In this document: positions 1-7,313 of the stretch, one piece after another | How positions within the stretch are numbered: position 1 is the first letter of the stretch | Layout of the letters: every line of letters starts with the position of its first letter | Assembly (NCBI GenBank): GCA_965200525.1 | Contig: OZ241368.1 | Location: forward strand, 6,758,001-6,822,000 | Length of the DNA stretch: 64,000 nt | Origin: JANNPJ01 sp965200525 | Lineage (GTDB): Bacteria > Actinomycetota > Actinomycetes > Actinomycetales > Kineosporiaceae | Direction: 5' to 3' | Notes under the pieces: model-generated | Database searches by the model: none | Told to the model about the DNA's origin: nothing | What the model saw: only the letters and a program-made list of their open reading frames with translations | Translations under genes and position numbers: made by a program

Positions 1-518
1 GAGTCCATACCGTCATCGACGGCCAGGATGAAGCAGGCGCTGACCTGCTGCGGGGCCGGCGTGCCGACGTTGAACCAGACCGGCGAGTTGAAGCTGAAGA
101 CCTGGTGCAGAAGCATGTGGGTGAGCTCGTGCTCGAAGACCTCGGCGTCGCCCTCGGCCAGGAAGTAGCCGTTGTCGCGACCGGCCTTGGTGTAGGTGAG
201 CACCACCCGGTCGATCAGCTGCTTGAGGCTCCACTCCCGCACGTCACTGCCGACCGCACCCCGGAAGTACTTCGTGGTGACGATGGTCGAGGCGTTCAGG
301 CTCCAGAAGTCCGGGAACTCGACGCCCTTCTGCTCGAAGATCGTCTCCCCCGACTTCCAGTTGGTCTGGACGACGTCCCGCCGCTCCCAGGTGATCTGGT
401 CGTAGGGGTGAACACCCTCGGTGGTGTAGACCCGGCCGATGCTCAGACCGGTGCGCGTCACCTCGGGCGCCTTGCTGCGCGTCTTGCGCGCACCCTGACC
501 CGATGCGATCTCCGTCAT
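1..518 (-). CDS. nrdJ: Vitamin B12-dependent ribonucleotide reductase, N-terminal part (window edge)
   Basis: Only the first 172 codons are present; the rest lies before base 1. Class II ribonucleotide reductase makes deoxyribonucleotides with adenosylcobalamin instead of oxygen-dependent metal radicals. The visible protein begins MTEIASGQGARKT and contains the conserved N-terminal segments FNSPVWFN (about residue 148) and QQVSACFILAVDDGMDS (the last residues seen), typical of actinobacterial NrdJ. The ATG at 518 follows a purine-rich AAAAAGGGG stretch. It lies downstream of nrdR on the same strand with a 169-base gap that contains a strong hairpin, so the two may be only partly co-transcribed. 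NrdR is the expected repressor. No adenosylcobalamin riboswitch was recognised in the gap. Confidence 0.93.
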   Translation of the reverse strand, partial: MTEIASGQGARKTRSKAPEVTRTGLSIGRVYTTEGVHPYDQITWERRDVVQTNWKSGETIFEQKGVEFPDFWSLNASTIVTTKYFRGAVGSDVREWSLKQLIDRVVLTYTKAGRDNGYFLAEGDAEVFEHELTHMLLHQVFSFNSPVWFNVGTPAPQQVSACFILAVDDGMD

Positions 519-609
519 GCTTTCGTTCCCCTTTTTCCGTCCGTACTACAGGTAACAGTCCTGGTGACCGCTGTATTCGTGCTTCTACTCAGACATTGCT
601 CTGTTGGTG

Positions 610-651
610 ACCGCCGGTTGCGAAACCTTCCCCGGACTCGCAACCGGCGGT
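610..651 (-). terminator. Hairpin between nrdR and nrdJ
   Basis: A perfect 14-base inverted repeat (610-623 and 638-651, arm ACCGCCGGTTGCGA) encloses a 14-base loop in the gap between nrdR and nrdJ. There is no U tract. It could be an intrinsic terminator or attenuator, or an RNA-processing site, separating nrdR from nrdJ expression. Confidence 0.6.
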
Positions 652-687
652 GGCTCAGTGGTAGTTCTGTGGTGATTCGGTAGTGGT

Positions 688-1191
688 TCAGGTGCTGCCG
701 GGGGCGGCGGCGGAGGGCTGCTCACCGGGCTCGATCCCGGTCGGCTCGCGCTCGGCCCGCAGCACGGTGATCGCGGCCTCGAAATCTTCCAGGGAGTCGA
801 AGGCCTGGTAGACGCTGGCGAACCGGAGGTAGGCCACCTCGTCGAGCTCGCGCAGCGGGCCGAGAATGCTCAGGCCCACCTCGTGGGCCTCGATCTCGGC
901 ACAGCCGGTGGTGCGGATCTGCTCCTCCACCCGCTGGGCCAGCAGCGCCAGATCGTCCTCACCGACCGGCCGGCCCTGGCAGGCCTTGCGCACGCCGCTC
1001 ATGATCTTGGTACGGCTGAACGGCTCGCTGGCCCCGGAACGCTTGACCACGGTGAGGCTCGCCGTCTCGAGGGTGCTGAACCGGCGACCGCACTCCGGGC
1101 ACTGCCGCCGCCGCCGGATCGCCGCGCCGTCGTCCGCACTGCGCGAGTCGACCACCCGGGAATCGTTGTTACGGCAGAACGGACAGTTCAC
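688..1191 (-). CDS. nrdR: Transcriptional repressor NrdR
   Basis: NrdR senses ATP/dATP through an ATP-cone and represses ribonucleotide reductase genes. The 167-residue protein starts at GTG 1191 (VNCPFCRNND) behind a GAGAAGGAAG ribosome site; a longer in-frame extension exists but the family begins at this zinc ribbon. Four cysteines (NCPFC and QCPECGRRF) form the zinc ribbon in the first 35 residues, followed by the ATP-cone (VVKRSGASEPFSRTKI). The C-terminal 20 residues are a variable proline/alanine tail. It precedes nrdJ, its likely target. Two boxes upstream at about 1326-1373 suggest autoregulation. Confidence 0.97.
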   Translation of the reverse strand: MNCPFCRNNDSRVVDSRSADDGAAIRRRRQCPECGRRFSTLETASLTVVKRSGASEPFSRTKIMSGVRKACQGRPVGEDDLALLAQRVEEQIRTTGCAEIEAHEVGLSILGPLRELDEVAYLRFASVYQAFDSLEDFEAAITVLRAEREPTGIEPGEQPSAAAPGST

Positions 1192-1596
1192 AGCAGCTTC
1201 CTTCTCCCGGCCGATCACGACTGCATCGCACGCCGAAGCCCACCTCAGACGCCCGCAACCCCGCCCCCTGTGGACGAGCCTGGGGACAACATGGGGATGA
1301 CCGGCCAAAATCTGTGGTCAACTCCGGACTACATGTGGATAGCTTACAGCGATGTAACTACTAGATGTAGGGGTAACGCTAGGCGGGTGGCCGACGGGAT
1401 GCAACCGCGACGCGCCGGGAGGCTGCACCGAGACCGCCCGGATGCATCGAGTCGGGGATCGCGTGAAGGATCGATTCGCGCCGGCACCGAGCGCAACCCT
1501 ATGACGACGATCAGTGACGCCGGGACCGGTTGGGGAAAGCGGTCAGCAGCGGACCGGGACGGGTCCGGATCGTTGCGGACGAGCCCGACACCAGCC
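1192..1596. other. Non-coding gap between nrdR and the LysM gene
   Basis: These 405 bases hold the nrdR leader and promoter region with two candidate NrdR boxes, and the 3' flank of the LysM gene. Open frames here (for example minus 1344-1607) lack a family match and read as by-products of the high GC content. No RNA gene or strong terminator was recognised. Confidence 0.6.
1326..1373 (-). promoter_or_regulatory. Candidate pair of NrdR boxes upstream of nrdR
   Basis: Two imperfect palindromes lie 135-180 bases upstream of the nrdR start. One is centred on ACATGT at 1331-1336 (CTACATGTGG). The other is CTAC-TAGAT-GTAG at 1358-1370, flanked by GGG. Their centres are about 30-31 bases apart, near the three helical turns known for paired NrdR boxes. 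In nrdR orientation the second reads CCCCTACATCTAGTAG, close to the actinobacterial form. The positions and the gene fit; binding is inferred. Confidence 0.6.
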
Positions 1597-2052
1597 TCAG
1601 GGAGCACTCACGACCGGGACGGCGATGCGCTGACCAGCGTTGACGGCGGCGGTGTCGAGGGCGTTGAGCTCCTTGATCCGGGCCACGGTGTCGCGCCGGT
1701 CGGTGCCCGGCGCGACCTCGCCCGCGATCTGCCACAACGTCTCCCCCGGCAGCACGACCCGGTAGCTGACCGGGATCGGGTGCGCCTGCGAGTCGGCCGC
1801 GGCCGAGCGGTCGATCAGCAGCACGCCGGCCACCACGGCCAGCAGTACCAGGGCGGCGACCGCCAGCCGGGCCAGGATGCGACCGCGCCGGGTGAGCCGC
1901 AGCGGTGACGGCGACCGGCGGGGAGCCGGTGCCGGGCGGTCGTAATCGCGGACCACTCGCAGCCGCGGCGCGCCGGGACGGGGCAATTCGGGCTTCGGCG
2001 CGATCCGGGTCGTACGATCTCTGGTGGACGGCGTAACGGACAAGAGACTCAT
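1597..2052 (-). CDS. LysM-domain membrane protein, Rv2719c/ChiZ-like DNA-damage-induced cell wall protein
   Basis: The 151-residue protein has an arginine/proline-rich cytoplasmic head, one membrane segment (about residues 60-80, ARLAVAALVLLAVVAGVLL) and a single LysM peptidoglycan-binding domain (about residues 96-148, SYRVVLPGETLWQIAGEV to RIAVPVV). It is divergent from lexA and precedes nrdR in the same order as Rv2719c (ChiZ) in M. tuberculosis. Family members are SOS-induced and delay division, like YneA. Two tandem LexA boxes and a RecA-NDp type motif lie immediately upstream, so DNA-damage induction is strongly suggested. ATG 2052 is preceded by GGAG. No hydrolase domain is visible apart from LysM. 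Confidence 0.85.
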   Translation of the reverse strand: MSLLSVTPSTRDRTTRIAPKPELPRPGAPRLRVVRDYDRPAPAPRRSPSPLRLTRRGRILARLAVAALVLLAVVAGVLLIDRSAAADSQAHPIPVSYRVVLPGETLWQIAGEVAPGTDRRDTVARIKELNALDTAAVNAGQRIAVPVVSAP

Positions 2053-2094
2053 CCTCGGACTCCATTCAGCGGTCTGGCCTCAACTAGGTGCCGG

Positions 2095-2126
2095 TCGAAC
2101 GACTGTTCGATCGAACGCTTGTTTGA
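2095..2126. promoter_or_regulatory. Two abutting LexA (SOS) boxes
   Basis: TCGAACGACTGTTCGA at 2095-2110 matches the actinobacterial consensus TCGAAC-N4-GTTCGA perfectly. It is followed without spacer by TCGAACGCTTGTTTGA at 2111-2126, one base off. They lie 43 bases upstream of the LysM start and directly downstream of its candidate -10 element, where bound LexA would block the LysM promoter. Confidence 0.92.
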
Positions 2127-2149
2127 TTTCTAGCACCGACCACCGACAG
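2127..2149 (-). promoter_or_regulatory. RecA-NDp/PafBC-type promoter motif for the LysM gene
   Basis: On the minus strand CTGTCGGTG (2149-2141), 8 bases, then TAGAAA (2132-2127) fits the LexA-independent DNA-damage promoter TTGTCRGTG-N8-TAnnnT recognised with PafBC. Spacing is exactly 8. Its -10 abuts the tandem SOS boxes. Confidence 0.75.
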
Positions 2150-2162
2150 AACCAAGACACGT

Positions 2163-2178
2163 TCGAACACTTGTTTGA
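2163..2178. promoter_or_regulatory. LexA (SOS) box upstream of lexA
   Basis: TCGAACACTTGTTTGA differs from the consensus at one base. It sits inside a longer imperfect palindrome, GACAC at 2156-2160 pairing with GTGTC at 2181-2185, about 70 bases upstream of the lexA start. It is probably the lexA autoregulatory operator. Confidence 0.9.
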
Positions 2179-2249
2179 AAGTGTCGCCGTTGCGCCCTAC
2201 GGTGATCGTGTACCGGTGGGCACCGGTGACCTGGTTTGTGGAGGTGGAG

Positions 2250-3002
2250 ATGTCAGAGGACTCACGCGTCGAGAGCCCGACCCCGCAGTCGTCCGTGCGC
2301 ACGCTGCCGGATGGCCCGCCCGGAGGCGACGGCCTGACCGTTCGCCAGCGCCGGGTGCTGGAGACGATCCAGCTGGCCGTCGAGCGGCGGGGCTACCCGC
2401 CGAGCCTGCGCGAGATCGGTGAGGCCGTGGGCCTGACCAGTCCCAGCAGCGTGGCGCACCAGCTGACCAGCCTGGAACGCAAGGGCTTCCTGCGTCGCGA
2501 CCCGAACCGTCCGCGGGCGATCGAGGTGATCATGCCCGGCGACCGCAGCGCGGCCGCCGAGCGGCACCACGCGACGTCCCAGCTCGGCTCGCTGGCCGAC
2601 GAGACCGGGCAGCGCGACGCCCGGCCGGCGCCGTCCTACGTGCCCCTGGTCGGCCGGATCGCCGCCGGTGGCCCGATCCTGGCCGAACAGGCCATCGAGG
2701 ATGTCTTCCCACTGCCCAAGCAGTTGGTCGGCGACGGCGAGCTGTTCCTGCTCAAGGTGGTGGGCGACTCGATGGTCGACGCCGCGATCTGTGACGGCGA
2801 CTGGGTCGCCATCCGCCGCCAGCCGGTGGCCGAGAACGGCGAGGTGGTCGCGGCGATGATCGACGGCGAAGCCACCGTGAAGACGTTCAAGCGCCGCGAC
2901 GGGGAGATCTGGCTGCTGCCGCAGAACTCGGCCTACCAGCCGATTCCGGGGGGCAACGCGACCATCCTCGGGCGGGTCGTGGCCGTGATGCGCCGGATGT
3001 GA
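2250..3002 (+). CDS. lexA: SOS response repressor LexA
   Basis: LexA represses DNA-damage genes and cleaves itself when RecA filaments form. The 250-residue protein has an N-terminal winged helix (about residues 29-95, LTVRQRRVLETIQ to GLTSPSSVAHQLTSLERKG) and a C-terminal S24 peptidase domain. The cleavage site Ala139-Gly140 (RIAAGGP), nucleophile Ser174 (GDSMVDA) and Lys211 (ATVKTFK) are all present. ATG 2250 follows GGAGGT at 2240-2245; the longer frame from 2175 would overlap the SOS box. It is divergent from the LysM gene, and the shared intergenic region carries three SOS boxes. Confidence 0.97.
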   Translation: MSEDSRVESPTPQSSVRTLPDGPPGGDGLTVRQRRVLETIQLAVERRGYPPSLREIGEAVGLTSPSSVAHQLTSLERKGFLRRDPNRPRAIEVIMPGDRSAAAERHHATSQLGSLADETGQRDARPAPSYVPLVGRIAAGGPILAEQAIEDVFPLPKQLVGDGELFLLKVVGDSMVDAAICDGDWVAIRRQPVAENGEVVAAMIDGEATVKTFKRRDGEIWLLPQNSAYQPIPGGNATILGRVVAVMRRM

Positions 3003-3060
3003 CGGGCAGATCGGGTCGGCCGCGCTAATCTCGTGACGGCGAAAGCAGTCAGCACACCGT

Positions 3061-3085
3061 TGTGCGAGGGGCAGAACCTCGCACA
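3061..3085 (+). promoter_or_regulatory. Leader hairpin abutting the ribosome binding site of the acyl-carrier-like gene
   Basis: A perfect 9-base inverted repeat TGTGCGAGG/CCTCGCACA (3061-3069, 3077-3085) with a 7-base loop ends one base before the strong Shine-Dalgarno AGAGGAGG (3086-3092). It could stabilise the mRNA end or influence translation initiation. No known riboswitch class was recognised. Confidence 0.6.
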
Positions 3086-3097
3086 GAGGAGGTCGAC

Positions 3098-3343
3098 GTG
3101 TCCGATCCGCAGCTGGATCTGATGGTCCGCACCGTGGTCGCCCGGCAGCTCCGGCTACCTCCGGACGACCTCACCGGGGATCTGCACCTGCACCACGACC
3201 TCGGTGTCGGCGAGGAAGACTGCGGCGCGCTGATCAGCGCGATGGGCGAGGCGCTCGACGTCTCGTTCCCCGACGACTTCCTCGACGGCGTGCACACCTA
3301 CGCCGATCTGACCACTGCGGTTCGGGTGTCGCTCGGCCCCTGA
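3098..3343 (+). CDS. Acyl-carrier-protein-like protein lacking the carrier serine
   Basis: This 81-residue acidic protein has the length and pattern of an acyl carrier protein (HDLGVGEEDCGALISAMGEALDVSFPDDF, then HTYADLTTAV). In carriers the motif is DLGxDSL; here it reads DLGVGEE at residues 34-40, with Glu39 in place of the serine that takes phosphopantetheine. It therefore cannot be a normal acyl carrier. It may be a regulatory or structural relative, of the kind grouped in DUF1493. GTG 3098 follows AGAGGAGG with a 5-base spacer. It stands alone between lexA and a convergent helicase gene, so context gives no function. Confidence 0.7.
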   Translation: MSDPQLDLMVRTVVARQLRLPPDDLTGDLHLHHDLGVGEEDCGALISAMGEALDVSFPDDFLDGVHTYADLTTAVRVSLGP

Positions 3344-3392
3344 ACGGCGCGCAACAACGCTCCACCCACCACCTCACTCGGGTCAGCCGGGG

Positions 3393-5582
3393 TCAGCTCC
3401 GGCCGGCCCCGGCCCCGGCCCGGGTGCTCAGGTCCCGCACCGGGCGCACCTCGGAGGCCGAGGCGTCGATCCGGCGCAGCGCGTCCAGCACCTTCTCCCG
3501 GTCGGTGGTCGTCCAGAACGGCGGCAGCGACGTCCGCAGAAAGCCGCCGTACCTGGCCGTGGCCAGCCGGGGGTCCAGCACCGCGACCACGCCCTTGTCG
3601 TCGGAGGTGCGCACCAGCCGCCCCACCCCCTGGGCCAGCCGCAACGCGGCGTGCACGGCCGACACCGACATGAAGCCGTTGCCGCCGGCCTGGGCCACCG
3701 CCCGCGAGCGGGCCGAGGCCAGCGGATCGTCCGGCCGGGGGAACGGGATCCGGTCCACCACCACCAGCTGACAGGCCGACCCGGGCACGTCCACGCCCTG
3801 CCACAGGGTCAGGGTGCCGAACAGGCAGGTCCGGGCGTCGCGGGCGAACTCGCGGACCAGGGTCGGGGTGGCGTCGTCGCCCTGGCACAAGATGGGCAGG
3901 TCGAGCCGCTCCCGCATCGCCTCGGCGGCGGCCTCGGCCGCCCGCCGGGACGAGAACAGCCCCAGCGTCCGCCCGCCGGCCGCCGTGATCAGGTCGGCCA
4001 GCTCGTCCATCGCCTCGGGCGAGGCGCCCTCGCGGCCCGGCGCCGGCAGGTGCTTGGCCAGGTACAGGATGCCCTGCCGGGGGTAGTCGAACGGGCTGCC
4101 GACGTCGAGGCCGGTCCACGCCGGCGCGTCCGGCCCGAGCAGGCCGACCGAACCGGCGGCCGAGTCGAAGCTGCCGCCCAGGGCCAGGGTGGCCGAGGTC
4201 AGCACCACCGTCCGGTCGCCGAACAACCGGTCCCGCAGCAGGCCCGCCACCGAGAGCGGGGCCACGTGCAGACCGACCCGCTCGCCGCCGTCGAAGCGCC
4301 TGGTCCGCGACACCCAGACGACGTCGTGCCCGCCCGGTTGCCCGGCGTCCGCGGCCAGCCGCTCGGCGACGTCGAAGATCTCCGAAACCGCGGCCTTGGC
4401 CACCTGGCGGGCGCCGTCGGCGTCGCCGCCCTTCTCCGGGCCGAGCTGCGAGATGGCGGTGATGACCAGCCGGGCGTTGTCGCGCAGCGAACCCACCGCG
4501 GCCTGCAACCCGTCGGGCAGGCCCTGCTCCAGCCGGCCCGCCGGCAAACCCTCGAGCACCGCCTCCAGGGTCTCCCCGGCCACCTCGAGGCCGCCGGTGT
4601 CCCCGACGCCGATCTTGCGGACCCGCCGGGCCGCGGCCTCCACCCCCGAGGCGGTCAGCTCGTCGGTGATCACCGAGGTGACCCGGTCGGCGAACTCGTG
4701 GGCCTCGTCCAGGATCAGCACGTCGTGCTCGGGCAGCATCTGCCGGCCCTCGAACGAGTCGATCGCGACGAAGGCGTGGTTGGACACCACGACGTCGACG
4801 CTGCGGGCCCGCTCCCGGGCCAGCTCCACATGGCACTCGGTCACCATCGGGCACCGCGAGCCCAGGCACTCGTGAGCGCTGACCGAGACCTGCCGCCAGG
4901 CCCGCTCCGAGACCCCCGGGATCAGCTCGTCGCGATCGCCGCTGGTGGTGTTCTCGGCCCACTCCCGCAACCGGACCACCTCCCGGCCGAGCCGGCCACC
5001 ACCGGTGCCGCCGGCCAGCCCGCGGGGCGGCGCCGGGTGGCTGACCGCCCGCTCGGCCGGGTCCGGTTCCGGCGGGTCGAGCGGTGCATCGAAGAGAGTT
5101 TCCTCCTCATCCGGGAAGCCACCGGCCAGTTTGTGCAGGCAGAGGTAGTTGCGCCGGCCCTTGACCAGCTGCCAGGTGAGCTTGCGGCCGAGGTCGGGGG
5201 CCAGGGCGTCGGACAGCCGCGGCAGGTCACCGTCCACGATCTGGGCCTGCAGGGCCAGGGTCGCGGTCGAGATCACCACCGGCTTGTCGCCCCGGACGGC
5301 GTGCGCGCCGGCCGGAACCAGATAGCCGAGCGACTTGCCGGTCCCGGTGCCGGCCTGCACCAGCAGATGCCGGCCGGAGCCGAGCGCGGCCTCGACCGCC
5401 TCGGCCATCTTCAGCTGGCCCTCTCGCGGCACTCCCCCGATCGAGGTCACCGCCGAGGCGAGCAGCTTCGCGACCGGGGTGGACGACTTCGACGCCGCCG
5501 GCCGGGAGGCTCCGGCCCCGGACTTGGCCGGCTTGTCCGGACGGACGGGCCCGCCCTCGGGCAGATCTGGGGAGGCAGCCAC
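3393..5582 (-). CDS. dinG: DinG/XPD-family ATP-dependent DNA helicase
   Basis: This 729-residue superfamily 2 helicase resembles DinG/YoaA. Walker A is QAGTGTGKS and the DEAH box is ILDEAHEF. C-terminal motifs SATLALGG, GTLTLWQGVDVPG and QGVGRLVR are present. A cysteine near NYLCLHKL and three in ECLGSRCPMVTEC match the four cysteines of an iron-sulfur cluster, implying a 5'-3' XPD-like helicase. Such enzymes unwind forked DNA, R-loops or G-quadruplexes during repair. The start is GTG 5582, with a weak ribosome site. The first 35 residues are a low-complexity tail. No SOS box lies upstream, so the name reflects family rather than regulation. Confidence 0.9.
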   Translation of the reverse strand: MAASPDLPEGGPVRPDKPAKSGAGASRPAASKSSTPVAKLLASAVTSIGGVPREGQLKMAEAVEAALGSGRHLLVQAGTGTGKSLGYLVPAGAHAVRGDKPVVISTATLALQAQIVDGDLPRLSDALAPDLGRKLTWQLVKGRRNYLCLHKLAGGFPDEEETLFDAPLDPPEPDPAERAVSHPAPPRGLAGGTGGGRLGREVVRLREWAENTTSGDRDELIPGVSERAWRQVSVSAHECLGSRCPMVTECHVELARERARSVDVVVSNHAFVAIDSFEGRQMLPEHDVLILDEAHEFADRVTSVITDELTASGVEAAARRVRKIGVGDTGGLEVAGETLEAVLEGLPAGRLEQGLPDGLQAAVGSLRDNARLVITAISQLGPEKGGDADGARQVAKAAVSEIFDVAERLAADAGQPGGHDVVWVSRTRRFDGGERVGLHVAPLSVAGLLRDRLFGDRTVVLTSATLALGGSFDSAAGSVGLLGPDAPAWTGLDVGSPFDYPRQGILYLAKHLPAPGREGASPEAMDELADLITAAGGRTLGLFSSRRAAEAAAEAMRERLDLPILCQGDDATPTLVREFARDARTCLFGTLTLWQGVDVPGSACQLVVVDRIPFPRPDDPLASARSRAVAQAGGNGFMSVSAVHAALRLAQGVGRLVRTSDDKGVVAVLDPRLATARYGGFLRTSLPPFWTTTDREKVLDALRRIDASASEVRPVRDLSTRAGAGAGRS

Positions 5583-5725
5583 CGAAGGAGCCTAACCGGC
5601 TCTCACCCGAAGGGCTGAATATCCCGCTTCGCCCCGTGTCGCTGATCGTCAGATGTCACTCTGCGTTCATAGCGTGTGAGCAGGGCACGCTGACCACCCG
5701 ATCCGCGGACCCAGGGAGCGACTGC

Positions 5726-6268
5726 ATGAGCAGCGCACGGCCGTTCCGCCGGCAGCGTTCCCGCGAACTCGGCCGAGGAGGACCTGTGGAGTGGGCGCTG
5801 GAACCAGCTGACACCGCGGCCGTCCCCCGGCTCCGCCAGCAGATCATGCGGTTGCTCACCCGGCAGGCCGAACCCGACGCCGACCTGGCCGCCAGCGAGG
5901 TGGTGGTCGCCGAACTGCTCAGCAACGCCCTGGCCCACACCACCGGCAAGGCCTGGGTGAGCCTGCGCTGGGACGGCGCTCACCCGCTGCTGAGCGTCGC
6001 CGATCTGGGGCCGGGATTTCCGGTCGAGGACGACGCCGGCCTGGTGGCCCGGCTGCCCGAGGATCCCCTGGCCGACGGCGGGCGCGGGCTGTACCTCGTG
6101 GCCCACCTCGCTCTCGACGTGGCCGTGACCAACCGGTCGACCGGCGGCTCGGTGGTGTCGGTGACGCTGGACCTGACCCGGGCCGGCACCGATCGCCGCG
6201 ATCCGCGGGACGCGGTGCCACCGGTCCCCCGGATCCCGCTGACCGCCCTGCACCCCATGACGGGCTGA
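5726..6268 (+). CDS. Anti-sigma-factor-like ATP-binding protein (HATPase_c_2)
   Basis: This 180-residue protein carries a GHKL ATPase fold of the RsbW/SpoIIAB type. The N box is ELLSNALAHT, the G1 box LSVADLGPGFP and the G2 box GGRGLYLVAHLA. In actinobacteria such proteins are orphan regulators, often binding sigma factors or anti-anti-sigma partners; some retain Ser kinase activity. ATG 5726 has AGGGAG upstream. A GTG at 5786 with the stronger GAGGAGG site would remove 20 basic residues and begin exactly at the domain, and may be the real start. No sigma or anti-anti-sigma gene is adjacent, so the partner is unknown. Confidence 0.75.
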   Translation: MSSARPFRRQRSRELGRGGPVEWALEPADTAAVPRLRQQIMRLLTRQAEPDADLAASEVVVAELLSNALAHTTGKAWVSLRWDGAHPLLSVADLGPGFPVEDDAGLVARLPEDPLADGGRGLYLVAHLALDVAVTNRSTGGSVVSVTLDLTRAGTDRRDPRDAVPPVPRIPLTALHPMTG

Positions 6269-6347
6269 CCCTCACGCACCCTGACGCTGACGCCGGCCCG
6301 ACAGCTGACGCTGGGCCAATGGCTGACACCGGGCCGATACTGGCCGG

Positions 6348-7313
6348 ATGCCCTCCGCACCGGCCGACCCGACTCCTGAGACCGACCCGACGACGACGCG
6401 CGCCCGGGTGGTGGTGGTCGGCTCGGCCAACGCCGACCTGGTGATCGCCGTCGACCGCCGGCCGGCCGCGGGCGAGACCGTGCTCGGCGGCGATCTCGTC
6501 GTCACGCCCGGCGGCAAGGGAGCCAACCAGGCCGTGGCCGCCGCCCGGCTGGGAGCCGCGGTCAGTTTCGTCGGCTGTGTCGGCGACGACGACCACGGCC
6601 GGCTGATCCGCTCGTCCGTGCGCTCGGCCGGGGTGGATCCGGCCGGGCTGCGGACCGGCAGCGCCCCGACCGGGACGGCCGTCGTCCTGATCACTCCGGA
6701 CGGCGACAACAGCATCGTGATCAGCCCGGGCGCCAACGGCCAACTGTCGCTGGACGATGTCGAGGCCCAGGCCGAACGGCTGGCCGGGGCCCGGGTGCTG
6801 GTCCTGCAGCGAGAGGTGGACGCCGAGGTCAGCGCGGCCGCGGCGGCGATCACCCATCAGGCCGGAGGGCGGGTGCTGCTGTCGCTGGCGCCGTCCGGGC
6901 CGGTCCCCCGCGCGTTGTTGCTGCAGGCCGACCCGGTGCTGGTCAACGAGCAGGAGGCACGCGACCTGATCGCGGCCGAGGGCCTGCCCGGGCCGTCGAC
7001 GGCCGGCCTCGAGGCCGGGCCCGAGCTGGCCCGGGCCGTCCGGGCCACCGGACCCCGCTCGGCCGTGGTCACGCTCGGCGCGGCCGGCGCGATCGCCGTC
7101 GACGATCGGGGTCTGGTCACCGCACCCGCCCCGCCGGTGAGCGTGGTCGACACCACCGGCGCCGGCGATGCCCTGGCCGGCGCCCTGGCCTGGCGTCTGG
7201 CCGAGGGCGACGACCTGGCCACCGCGCTGCCGATCGCGGTCCGGGTGGCCGCCCTGTCGGTCACCCGGCCGGGGGCCCAGCCGTCCTACCCGTGGGCGGG
7301 CGAGATCAGCTGA
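6348..7313 (+). CDS. rbsK: Ribokinase
   Basis: This PfkB-family sugar kinase of 321 residues phosphorylates ribose to ribose 5-phosphate. The first signature is VVGSANADLVIAVDRRP, with the substrate-binding GGKGANQAVAAARLG and the C-terminal motif VDTTGAGDALAGALA holding the catalytic Asp. GDNSIVISPGAN and VTLGAAG are typical of ribokinase rather than fructokinase. No ribose transporter or repressor is beside it, so the exact substrate is inferred. Its 3' end overlaps the convergent hflX gene by 8 bases. Confidence 0.87.
   Translation: MPSAPADPTPETDPTTTRARVVVVGSANADLVIAVDRRPAAGETVLGGDLVVTPGGKGANQAVAAARLGAAVSFVGCVGDDDHGRLIRSSVRSAGVDPAGLRTGSAPTGTAVVLITPDGDNSIVISPGANGQLSLDDVEAQAERLAGARVLVLQREVDAEVSAAAAAITHQAGGRVLLSLAPSGPVPRALLLQADPVLVNEQEARDLIAAEGLPGPSTAGLEAGPELARAVRATGPRSAVVTLGAAGAIAVDDRGLVTAPAPPVSVVDTTGAGDALAGALAWRLAEGDDLATALPIAVRVAALSVTRPGAQPSYPWAGEIS

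Noticed and set aside
519..687. Adenosylcobalamin riboswitch upstream of nrdJ
   Set aside because: The B12-box GCCACTG-type core and expected paired regions were not found by eye. A covariance-model search (Rfam cobalamin) would be decisive.
1335..1343. Possible DnaA box (TGTGGATAG) near nrdR, and TGTGGAT near 20511
   Set aside because: Single isolated near-matches with no cluster, AT-rich unwinding region or dnaA/dnaN genes; the first overlaps the NrdR-type dyad.
1344..1607. Minus-strand frame in the nrdR/LysM gap
   Set aside because: No ribosome site, no family match, covers candidate NrdR boxes, and overlaps the LysM 3' end.
3651..5618. Long plus-strand frame opposite the DinG-type helicase
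   Set aside because: Low-complexity composition and perfect opposition to a gene with intact helicase motifs.
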